Shown here one piece after another: positions 8,076 to 15,552 of a DNA stretch of 22,987 nucleotides. Below the pieces are notes generated by a model that was not told where the DNA came from, did not search any database, and worked only from the letters and a program-made list of their open reading frames with translations. Origin of the DNA: Stramenopiles sp. TOSAG23-3 (lineage: Eukaryota > Sar); the NCBI GenBank assembly GCA_900128585.1, contig LT642319.1:1-22987 (forward strand), given 5' to 3'. Made by a program: the position numbers and the translations under genes. The first letter of the stretch is position 1, and every line of letters starts with the position of its first letter.

Positions 8076-8573
8076 ATGAATTGGTGAAACCTGTTTGAAG
8101 GCCATCGCCGGTAGTATAAAATAAGGTGTGGGTATGAGGACCGGACCGCCAGAAAAAGAATACAGCGACAATGTGCTGCCCCCCTGAGGATTATTATATA
8201 TTGCATTTGTTGTTGTTGGTGGTGGTATTTTTTTATTTATTATTATTTTTTATGTTTTATCATCACTAATTATTTATATACTAGTCTATGATATATCTAT
8301 ATTATTATTTATCTATAATATTCTTCTACTAAAAATAAAATTGATGATGATGAGGAGAAGATGATGATGATGGGGCGGGGGGGGGAGGAGGTGGATAAAA
8401 AATACTACTATACTTTTGCGACGAGAAGATGTTTTAAAATTGTTAAAATAGATAGGTAGATGGAACCTAAGATAGCTGGAACCTGTTGACGCGAAGATCT
8501 AAAAATTATTTAGAAAAGAAAGCGATAAAGCACCGAAACAAAAAATAACAATTGTCAAACGCTATTAATTATT
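8076..8573. other. Spacer between carrier-like and MAPEG genes
   Basis: This 498-bp AT-rich spacer holds the 3' end of one plus-strand gene and the promoter of the next. It contains a ttg/gtg run near 8208-8226, a GATGAT-rich purine stretch (8342-8371) and a G-rich run (8372-8394). No TTC tract and no plausible gene were seen. Confidence 0.55.
8372..8394 (+). repeat. G-rich run with G-quadruplex potential
   Basis: The run has four G, a C, a long unbroken G run, then agg, agg and tgg units. It provides at least four G tracts within 23 bases on the plus strand, about 180 bases upstream of the MAPEG start codon. Quadruplex formation is inference from composition. Confidence 0.5.
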
Positions 8574-9418
8574 ATGGACGACTCCAGCGTCAAGCTTCGT
8601 GGGTTAGGGTTACCCGTTTTCTCGCCCCGTGAGAGGTTGTGGCGTGAGATTTCCCCAGCTCAGCCAGAAAAGACGCAGGCCCAAAAAATTGTGTCCTTGA
8701 GCGTAACACTTTTCTTGCTTAGTGCCATCATTGCCCTTCCATTTATTGAAAGTTCTATTTATGAAGCCGGCACGTGGCGTTGGGGCTACACGTTGGCAGT
8801 ATCGGGCTCCCTGCTCTTGCCCCGCTTTTTTGGTTTGGTTATATTGATCAACGGTGTACTTTGCGCATTGTTTGTCCAGTTTTACTTGGCGTTTGGAATG
8901 GTAATAATTGGCCGGAAGAAATTCGGCTACAAGTTACCCGTGATGGTCCCTTCCGTTGATATGCACATTGAAGATGTCTTGTCAAAAGGGAAAATCTTGT
9001 CTGACGGAGACGAAAAATTGGCCCGAGAGAAATTAGCTGCGGCCAGCGGATTCGCCTGCCACCAGCGGGTTCATCATCAAGCACTCGAGGGGTTCCAGGT
9101 ATTCTTAGCCATGTCTCTGATTGGCGGAATTAGATACCCTTTATCGACAAGCTTTCACGGGCTGTGCTGGCTGTTTGGAAGATACGTAAGTTTACCTCAC
9201 CAACCCCGCTCTCCGCATTCGCATTTTATAACACAAACTAACGACCAACATTTATCATCTCTCGTTCCTCTGGAAAACCTCAGCTTTGGACGAATGGCTA
9301 TTTGACTGGAACACCAATCAATCGGTACAGCAATCCATTAAGCATTATGGTTTGGAGCAGTTATTTTGGAGTCATTGCGTGTTCCATTGGAGTCGCTATT
9401 GGTTGCCTTTCTAGTTAA
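8574..9418 (+). CDS. MAPEG family protein, microsomal glutathione S-transferase 3-like (two exons)
   Basis: This is a four-helix membrane enzyme of the MAPEG family (glutathione transferase/peroxidase or LTC4-synthase type), usually trimeric in ER or outer mitochondrial membranes. Exon 1 is 8574-9185 (204 codons) and exon 2 is 9284-9418 (44 codons plus stop), giving 248 residues; the usual length is about 150. Family signatures are RKKFGYKLPVMV (114-125), QRVHHQALEGF (164-174) with the conserved Arg and Glu, and, across the splice junction, GRYLWTNGYLTGTP followed by Asn-Arg-Tyr-Ser. Splicing is needed to complete this last motif and helix 4 (about 225-247); unspliced, the frame runs to 9305 without them. 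Odd points are an N-terminal extension of about 35 residues, an extra 30-residue loop (about 127-158), and His-Gln where many homologues have Asn before the Glu. Confidence 0.92.
9186..9283 (+). other. Spliceosomal intron in the MAPEG gene (98 nt, phase 0)
   Basis: The donor is gtaagt (9186-9191), a branch-like motif actaac lies at 9237-9242, and the acceptor is cctcag ending at 9283. Removing it joins GGA AGA TAC to CTT TGG ACG in frame and restores the conserved GR-x4-NGY-x-TG MAPEG motif. It is AT- and pyrimidine-rich compared with the exons. Confidence 0.93.
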
Positions 9419-9727
9419 ATCTATGTTAATGCGCGTACCTTAAGAGTGTTGTTACAATGGGAATTTAATTACTTAAATAACAGCCAATACGGTGTAGTAT
9501 CTTTTTACTTCTTAAGAATTAAGATAATAACTTTTATTTTATTTATGGTAATAATTTATTTTCAGGAAATTGATTCAAGAACACATTTAAACTACAACCC
9601 TCCGATTATTTGATTGCATACGAAATCGAGTTATGATACCATTTTATACAAACGTAATTTTGGTGTGCGTGCATTTCATCTACGAAGTATGGAGTGTACA
9701 ACAATACCCGGTGTTACAGCGAAACAA
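9419..9727. other. Convergent 3' spacer between MAPEG and ankyrin genes
   Basis: This 309-bp spacer has no supported gene. It carries the 27-bp block shared with the first convergent spacer (9462-9488), directly followed by CGGTGTAGTAT (9490-9500), which differs at one base from CGGTGTCGTAT at 4351-4361. A plus-strand open frame from 9614 into the ankyrin gene is its antisense shadow. Confidence 0.6.
9462..9488. repeat. 27-bp repeat identical to 4525-4551
   Basis: This is a perfect 27-base match in the same orientation to the other convergent intergenic spacer, with core taaataacagccaat. The match stops on both sides: the left flank is g here and a there, and the right flank is a here and t there. 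Confidence 0.85.
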
Positions 9728-10735
9728 CTAACACGTGAATGTGATAGACTTCGTACTAAAATTTTGTGCAGCAGGCACCTGGTCGTCTTGGACTTCAATT
9801 TTGTTAGAGGGCCCCGCGCCATGAATTACGCCCTCGACCTGATCTGTGCTTGTCTGCTGTGCCATGGTATGGGGTTCAGCAATTTGCTCTGTGCTTCCAG
9901 TGCGCACGGGTGGCAAGCAAAGGCGAACTTTTAGCGGAGAAAGTGCTGCCGTTTCTGGGGACGTATCACTACATCTCGGTGTCATTATTTTGTACATTTT
10001 TGAATTCGAATAATAATTCTTAGTCACGTATTCCAAGATCTTGAAATTATTTTCGTCCGAACAACGTCGCAAAGCAATATCCCACAAAGTTTGCCCTTTT
10101 TTGTTTTTTTGTCTATAGTCCAAATTCTTCTCCAAGACTTCTAAAAATAGCAGTTGGTCCATGTCGCCGTACTCAATAATTCTAAACAGGGCATCTTTAG
10201 AATTCTTAACGGTACCGTTTTGAACCAAATAGCCATAACAATTTGAGCCAGTAACCGATTCCAATGATGGGTCCATCTTGTAAGTTTCAATCAGCAAACG
10301 TGCTATGCTTAAGTATTCCCCACCAGTCCAGCCCTTTCTGTACGAAAGGTGTTTCCCTCTCATCGCTGTGTAGTGCAACGCGTTCATTCCATACGCTGAC
10401 AACAATGTGTGGTCGCACTGATGCGATAAGAGTAACCTGACAGTTTCAATCTCACCTTTTTGGCATGCCCAGTGGAGTGGAGTGATGCCAAACTTCGTCG
10501 TCGCGTTGATATCTCCTACCGGATATTTCAATATTTTCGACAAAATACCTGAAAATCCCCTCAAGGATGCTATATGGATCAGAGAATAACCATACTTATT
10601 CTTTATATTGAAGTCCAGCGTCTCTTCCGAAATTTCGGCGCTTGAATTCAACACTCCTGCAACGCGCTCCAGGTCGCCGCTCTCCACCGCGGATAGAAGT
10701 TGTTTCGAACGAATAATGTAGTCTGCACGTTCCAT
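9728..10735 (-). CDS. Ankyrin-repeat protein (335 aa)
   Basis: This is a predicted cytosolic scaffold or adaptor with no catalytic domain seen. Ankyrin helices are visible from about residue 12 to 245. Clear repeats are KYGYSLIHIASLRG (47-60), KFGITPLHWACQKGEIETVRLLL (split here as 81-103) and AYGMNALHYTAMRGKHL (114-130), with weaker ones around 178-205 and at KKGQTLWDIALRR (212-224). The repeat at 114-150 has an insertion containing Trp-Thr-Gly-Gly. The C-terminus from about 255 is Ser/Thr/Pro/Gln-rich and probably disordered. It starts at the ATG at 10735 (A at -3) and is intronless. The partner is unknown, and ankyrin repeats alone do not define a function. Confidence 0.88.
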   Translation of the reverse strand: MERADYIIRSKQLLSAVESGDLERVAGVLNSSAEISEETLDFNIKNKYGYSLIHIASLRGFSGILSKILKYPVGDINATTKFGITPLHWACQKGEIETVRLLLSHQCDHTLLSAYGMNALHYTAMRGKHLSYRKGWTGGEYLSIARLLIETYKMDPSLESVTGSNCYGYLVQNGTVKNSKDALFRIIEYGDMDQLLFLEVLEKNLDYRQKNKKGQTLWDIALRRCSDENNFKILEYVTKNYYSNSKMYKIMTPRCSDTSPETAALSPLKVRLCLPPVRTGSTEQIAEPHTMAQQTSTDQVEGVIHGAGPSNKIEVQDDQVPAAQNFSTKSITFTC

Positions 10736-11314
10736 TAATACAAGTTTGACGCAAATAATAATGTGTTTATGTATCTATTTCCCAAACAATTTGTTTTGCC
10801 GGAATGGAAACCAGTAGTTTCTTGAATTTGATTGATGGAGGGCTGTCGCAATGTAGTTAATTCATCTAGCATCAAGATTTATTATGACATTTACAATCTA
10901 CGAATCATCATCATGGTGATCGTTCTTCTTCTTCCTCTTCTTCTTCTTACTTCTTCTCTTCTTACTTCTTCTTTTTCACTGTTTTTTGTTGGTGGTGGTG
11001 GTGGTGTATTATTATTATTCTATATAAATTAAGGAAATAATTCCATATTAAAAATTACATTGGTTTCAACTTTAAATTAATTTTATTTACTTTTTATTAT
11101 ATTGTAATAAAAGGTACTTAAATCGATACAGTATTTATTTTACGAAGGGACGACTATAATCTTAATATATCCTTAATAATATAATGCGCTAAAATTGCCG
11201 CCACTCTCTCCTCTGGAGATGACTCTTCTTCTTCTTTAACTATATATAAAGGAGAAATGAAATTGATGAGTTAAGAGGGTTTTAGATATTGGCAGCTTCA
11301 CGATCTCATTTCCC
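10736..11314. other. AT-rich spacer between two minus-strand genes
   Basis: This 579-bp spacer is upstream of the ankyrin gene and downstream of the next minus-strand gene. It contains a TTC-rich tract (10921-10976), a following ggt run (10990-11005), AT-rich sequence and a short TTC stretch near 11224-11237. The open frame through the TTC tract lacks a supported start and is low complexity, so I do not call a gene. Confidence 0.6.
10921..10976 (+). repeat. TTC-rich tract upstream of the ankyrin gene
   Basis: These are imperfect ctt units with interspersed tta and ctc. Relative to the minus-strand ankyrin gene it is a GAA-rich tract about 190 bases upstream of the ATG. Confidence 0.75.
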
Positions 11315-12865
11315 TCACAGTACATTCGCCCCAAAGGAGATCACAGGCCGAAGGTCATGGTTCCCACAATCGCTTACTGCACCCTTGTAAATATCATATG
11401 GTCGAACAAACGAACTCCTCAAGTTGTTGACAAAGACGTCAATATCAATATATACCTCAACATGCCTTTTCCTCTTGAATTTCTCTGCAGCCACGTTGAC
11501 CCAGTCTGCAATCCCTAGTTCACAATATTTGTATATTAATCTAGTGCTCAACTCGGGCTCTACCTCTTTCAGCACGTTTCGTATCGTGTACGTGGAAACG
11601 ACACTTCGACACGTGTAATCTTTCCCCTCCAAGGCCGCCTTTATTCCATCAACGAATTCGTTTACTTCTACCTTGTATTGATGCATGAGAAGGTCCAGGA
11701 ACGATGTCTTCCTTTGCCAGTATTCATGTTTCTTTAAAAGAGACAGTGGGTCTGCGACAGCCTCGTCCGGGTTCATTTCTGTCTGGGATTCATCATGGCC
11801 TTCTACTGTCTTATCGTTGTCTTTGTGATGATTCCCATGGGTGTCTTCGTGCTGCTTATGCGAATCTGGTGCCGAAAATCGTTGAAACACCCCCCTTTTT
11901 ACAAACCGGGCCGGGCCTTGTTTCTTGCCACCGTTACTAGCGCCATCCTTTTTTCTCTCTTTAGGAACATCTTCGTTTTCTGTTTCCGTTTTACCAATTG
12001 CATGAAGTGCGCAAACCGGGATTCCATAATAATGAGCAAACATGTGCCTGTAGTACAAGCATTCAGGTTCGTGGTAAGCATTTTCATTTGCAAATGCTTC
12101 GCACTCGTCACAATGGCTTTCTAAAGACTGCGCCATCAACAATTTGTGCATTTTTTTATTTTCTTTTTCCAAGGTTTTCAAAAGTGCAGAAATGTCTTCG
12201 CCACTTTTTCTGGGGAAAAACTCTGCCAATACTTTCCCAATTGAACCAAGCGGGAGGGTACCGTTATGATTTTCGTCACTTCCATCAATTCGTCTGCCCT
12301 CACGCTCAAACTCTAACAACAGCGCCCCAAACATACTTTCAAGATCATGCAGGTAGTGCTCGTCCCAGGCCTGAGAAAAAACATCGTAAAACATATCACA
12401 CAGCCCGTCGTGTGCACGGTACCGGCGCACACTGTTAATGAAATTATAAGTGAACTCTCGGAATCCACCTTGTTTCGAATCGCCGTACTCTAAACGACCG
12501 TAGTCGTAAATAAAATTCGAAAGACTTATATGACCGAAAGTGTGATCAAAGGTCGCCTTTGCCTTTAGGATAGTTCGGATCTCATTGCGCACGAAGGTGA
12601 GGCTCATCTTATGACGGGGAAATTCCAGCTTGGCGCCGCACCGTAAGGGTAGCGGAACGTCCGGCCGATTACCGCAAGCCTTCAACATATCATCGTTTTC
12701 GACATGCTCGTTGTCGTCTAGGATTACCTCCGTTTTCTGCTTGTCTTCGGGTAAAACAGTAACCCACCTGCGTAGTTTGGACTCTATCTCTTCCAGACTT
12801 TCCCACAATCTATGCGTTTCAACGGAAGATTCAGTCTTTGCGCTGGGGCCTCGGGGTGTTCGATC
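11315..12865 (-). CDS. Downstream half of a probable coiled-coil gene, or a separate hypothetical protein
   Basis: The frame is open from 12865 (just after a TGA at 12866-12868) to a TGA at 11315-11317, but the first ATG is at 12688, which would give 457 residues. The part before that ATG looks like real protein: a helical stretch including LWESLEEIESKLRRW. Numbering from the TTG at 12808, visible elements are an EF-hand-like loop without its final acid (179-190, from DENHNG), a Cys/His cluster (HCDEC 232-236, HEPEC 246-250, then His and a C-x2-H at 266-269) that might bind zinc, a charged disordered linker (272-345) and a helical C-terminal domain (355-470). It overlaps the 3' end of the next minus-strand frame by 35 nt in another phase, so one frameshift would join them. 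I do not recognise a specific family; coiled-coil plus EF-like domains recall axonemal proteins, which is only a guess. Confidence 0.7.
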   Translation of the reverse strand, partial: DRTPRGPSAKTESSVETHRLWESLEEIESKLRRWVTVLPEDKQKTEVILDDNEHVENDDMLKACGNRPDVPLPLRCGAKLEFPRHKMSLTFVRNEIRTILKAKATFDHTFGHISLSNFIYDYGRLEYGDSKQGGFREFTYNFINSVRRYRAHDGLCDMFYDVFSQAWDEHYLHDLESMFGALLLEFEREGRRIDGSDENHNGTLPLGSIGKVLAEFFPRKSGEDISALLKTLEKENKKMHKLLMAQSLESHCDECEAFANENAYHEPECLYYRHMFAHYYGIPVCALHAIGKTETENEDVPKERKKDGASNGGKKQGPARFVKRGVFQRFSAPDSHKQHEDTHGNHHKDNDKTVEGHDESQTEMNPDEAVADPLSLLKKHEYWQRKTSFLDLLMHQYKVEVNEFVDGIKAALEGKDYTCRSVVSTYTIRNVLKEVEPELSTRLIYKYCELGIADWVNVAAEKFKRKRHVEVYIDIDVFVNNLRSSFVRPYDIYKGAVSDCGNHDLRPVISFGANVL

Positions 12866-14273
12866 TCAAAAACTCCTCTTTCGCCTTTTTCATTTTCCTT
12901 AAATTTCTTCGCAGCGATATGACTTTTTGCGATTTCTCGTACACAATTTTGCTAAACTTTAAAGCGCTTTTTCGCTCTTCATGGTATTCTCTCTCCAAAT
13001 CCAGGGTTTTAATCTTTAGCTTTGCCGCAGCATTCTTCCGATCATTAAGGACCTTCTTTGGCACCGAATTGTTGATGGTGTCGTCTTCTTGTTTAGCGTA
13101 AGCTTTTATGATCTTCCGCATAGCCCTCGAGTCTGATTCCGTTGTTTGATGTTCATGTATAATCTTCAACGCCTCTTTCTTTACGCCCGTAATCATAAAT
13201 TTAGCGTTCTCCGCATCTTCCTCCACGCTGCCCATCTTTATTTCTGATTCCAACATGATGATGTCTTCTCTTATTAGCAATTGGTCGAACTTGGATTCTT
13301 TGATCTGCACTTTTAACATTTCTTTCATCTCTCGTTGCTCGGAAGCTTTATCAAACATGGCATTTAAAAATTGCACAATTTTACCGACCTCTGCACGACG
13401 GCTCTCAATCTCGTCGTGCAGCGATTCAATGCCGTATTCGATTCTGCGGACATAGTCTCGATAAAATTCTACATCATCAATCAAAGAATTTTCGTATGCC
13501 GGAGTTTTTATGGAAGCCTCTTCTAGAACAGGAATCAGTTTTCGCAAAAGATTTTGCAACTCTCCATTTGTAATGCTGTTTGCCTCACTCAATTCTGCAA
13601 GTATTCCAAGTGCAGTAGATGGGTCACTTGTTCTCAAAGGCGCCGACGCCAACGATTTTACCCTCTGCTCGAGATCAATAAGGACGGAACGGAAACCATT
13701 AGCATTCTTCTCCAGCATTTTTGGCATGGTCACCACTTTTGAGTCGGTGGCTTTTTTTTGCGGGTCAGGCTGAGGCGGTTTCTGTTCATACCTCTGGAAG
13801 TGGTTTCCTTGGCTTTCTTCCACGGCCATTCGCACGGAGTTCGGCATTCCATTGACGGGGCGCTCGACACTTAGTCTCCTTTGAATTTTATGGCGAGCAT
13901 TCCTTTGCTTATTTTCATCAACAGTTTCCTTTTCACCGATGACCACAGTGGCTAACGACTTGATCCGCGGCTGTTTCCAATTTAACGGCTTTGTGCGCAC
14001 TGAATGATTGCCGTGTCGAAGATTACGCGTGAACGCACTTCGCTTCTTCAAGCCAAACTCCTCATGTACCATATTCTTCCATTTCCGGTCTTCGTCCGTA
14101 TCATTAACAAAATTATCCCCGAAACTAGGAGGCACTTCGCCCTGGAAGAATACTTGCTTTGGCCACTTCATTTCTGCCGTCGTGTTTTTCAGATTGAGAC
14201 CATGCGGGGCCGACCATATCATTGAATGGGTAGGCGAATAGTCGCCGTCATCACTTCGTATGGACGGGTCCAT
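12831..14273 (-). CDS. Coiled-coil protein (480 aa), possibly the N-terminal part of a longer protein
   Basis: It starts at the ATG at 14273; the frame reaches two codons further to a TTG. Residues 1-190 are polar, low in hydrophobics and probably disordered. Residues 190-250 are helical. Residues 262-470 are strongly predicted coiled coil by eye, with long runs of Glu, Lys, Arg and Leu and few Pro or Gly. The end is Arg-Ser-Asn-Thr-Pro-Arg-Pro-Gln-Arg-Lys-Asp before TGA. The next minus-strand frame opens before this stop and overlaps by 35 nt in the +1 phase; with only 22 nt from this stop to that frame's TTG codon, two independent transcripts would be very crowded. No GT-AG pair with a convincing donor or branch site joins them. 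A structural, cytoskeletal or flagellar role is plausible but unproven. Confidence 0.8.
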   Translation of the reverse strand: MDPSIRSDDGDYSPTHSMIWSAPHGLNLKNTTAEMKWPKQVFFQGEVPPSFGDNFVNDTDEDRKWKNMVHEEFGLKKRSAFTRNLRHGNHSVRTKPLNWKQPRIKSLATVVIGEKETVDENKQRNARHKIQRRLSVERPVNGMPNSVRMAVEESQGNHFQRYEQKPPQPDPQKKATDSKVVTMPKMLEKNANGFRSVLIDLEQRVKSLASAPLRTSDPSTALGILAELSEANSITNGELQNLLRKLIPVLEEASIKTPAYENSLIDDVEFYRDYVRRIEYGIESLHDEIESRRAEVGKIVQFLNAMFDKASEQREMKEMLKVQIKESKFDQLLIREDIIMLESEIKMGSVEEDAENAKFMITGVKKEALKIIHEHQTTESDSRAMRKIIKAYAKQEDDTINNSVPKKVLNDRKNAAAKLKIKTLDLEREYHEERKSALKFSKIVYEKSQKVISLRRNLRKMKKAKEEFLRSNTPRPQRKD

Positions 14274-15100
14274 GCACAAAAGCTTTGACCGTTGGCCCAG
14301 AAGACTGTTTGGCGGGTTTCAAAAGCGCACCAACCGGCAGAAAAACAACACAATGTACGTATTCTACTAAATCTTCCAGTTGCCCAAGGTTCATAAGACA
14401 GAATTTATGTTTACAAAAGCTGTACGTAAATTAAGAAAAAACGACTATTTATCGTCTACATCGGTCGGTTTGGCGTTTGGATGATACTTACATAACTAAC
14501 GGTATAACGATGTCTCTTCTTTTTTTTCTCTTCTCTTCTCTTTGCTATTTTGATGTTAATAATTTTGACCAGATGGACGGACCGATATTTTCAAAATGTT
14601 ATTAAAATAAAAAGTATATAACTGCTGCTGATGTGATCACTAGTCTAAAATCTCTTATAAAATTTACATTTATTATTGACCTATTATTATCTCTATTAAA
14701 AAATTCGAACAACCCCATTATTATTACACTGTAATTCATATGAATAGTAATTATTCTCCTTCATTCACGATTCAATCCAAAAAGGTAAAAAAAAAAAGTA
14801 AATAAAATGAAATTCAGTTAATCTAAATTAAGTACGGTACACGAACCAGAAGAAGAAGAAGAAAAAAGAAGAAATAATAATAGAAGAAGGAAAAAAAAAA
14901 GAAGAACTATACAACAGATAAACTCACGGTTTCTAAGTTGCTACACACTCTCTCTTCTAGCTCGATGATCTTTACCTTGTTCACGAGAAAAACACCCAAA
15001 AGTGGAAGTTTACACGCGGAAATAATTCATTTACCCAGACGAGGGAAGCAAGCAACACACTTTATAAATTTTATTTGAGAAAACGAATGAATAAATAATA
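14274..15100. other. Divergent AT-rich promoter region with TTC and GAA tracts
   Basis: This 827-bp region separates the coiled-coil gene (minus) from the small plus-strand gene. It contains a TTC-type tract (about 14513-14541) and a GAA-type tract (about 14849-14905), that is, polypurine tracts on opposite strands. The first 130 bp just above the coiled-coil ATG are less AT-rich but hold no long open frame. No RNA gene was recognised. Confidence 0.55.
14849..14905 (+). repeat. GAA-rich polypurine tract
   Basis: Imperfect gaa units with A runs lie about 200 bases upstream of the small plus-strand gene. It is the same repeat class as the TTC tracts but in the opposite orientation. Confidence 0.75.
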
Positions 15101-15397
15101 ATGACTTCTTTAGTCTTGGATACCAACAAACGAAAATCAACCACACCTTACGAAGTTTACAAAAAGTACAACTGGGAAGAACTTCAACCCCATGGGTCAC
15201 CCCGCACTCCCCTAACTAGTGCAAAACTAGCTAGCACATTTAGAAACCCAATACCGTCTAACAAGACAATTGAGAGTTTGTGTCACACGCCGTCAACGCT
15301 CAGTACAGCATATCTCCAAGAAGTTAAGACTACGGGTGATTTTCAGTGTCATAACTGTTACAACTATAAAAGATTACATAGATTGCATGATATATAA
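15101..15397 (+). CDS. Small hypothetical protein (98 aa) with C-terminal Cys/His motif
   Basis: The 98 residues start at the ATG at 15101, which follows an AATAATA run. The body is polar, Thr/Pro/Ser-rich and probably disordered. The C-terminus holds C-x2-C-x6-H-x2-H (residues about 83-96, from CHNC), followed by the last two residues. This could be a very compact metal site; the spacing does not match a classical C2H2 finger. There is no signal peptide or membrane segment. It converges with the rhomboid gene and sits alone between two long AT-rich spacers. Codon composition looks like that of neighbouring genes, which favours a real gene, but it is short and I recognise no homologue. Confidence 0.55.
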   Translation: MTSLVLDTNKRKSTTPYEVYKKYNWEELQPHGSPRTPLTSAKLASTFRNPIPSNKTIESLCHTPSTLSTAYLQEVKTTGDFQCHNCYNYKRLHRLHDI

Positions 15398-15552
15398 TAT
15401 TTATTGGGAAAATTAAAGGGTTGCGCGATAATATAAAAACGAACCCCATTCGACTCCTCAATTCACAAATGACAATTCCTTGATTGGTTTACAAGCCAGA
15501 CAATGAGGGCCTGGAAAGGGACATAGCAAAACAAAACAAATATTAAGAATTC

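Noticed and set aside
9186-9305. Unspliced C-terminus of the MAPEG protein
   Set aside because: Reading through the intron loses the conserved MAPEG motif and helix 4, both of which are restored by canonical splicing.
10832-11032. 66-codon plus-strand open frame with a hydrophobic stretch
   Set aside because: It is produced by a TTC tract and a ggt run and does not begin at a supported ATG.
11795-12438. Plus-strand open frames of 109 and 146 codons antisense to the downstream coiled-coil partner
   Set aside because: They are mirror frames of a long minus-strand coding region without protein signatures.
12811-12945. Intron joining the two overlapping minus-strand frames
   Set aside because: The available GT and AG pairs have weak donors, no branch-like motif, and would remove sequence that looks coding.
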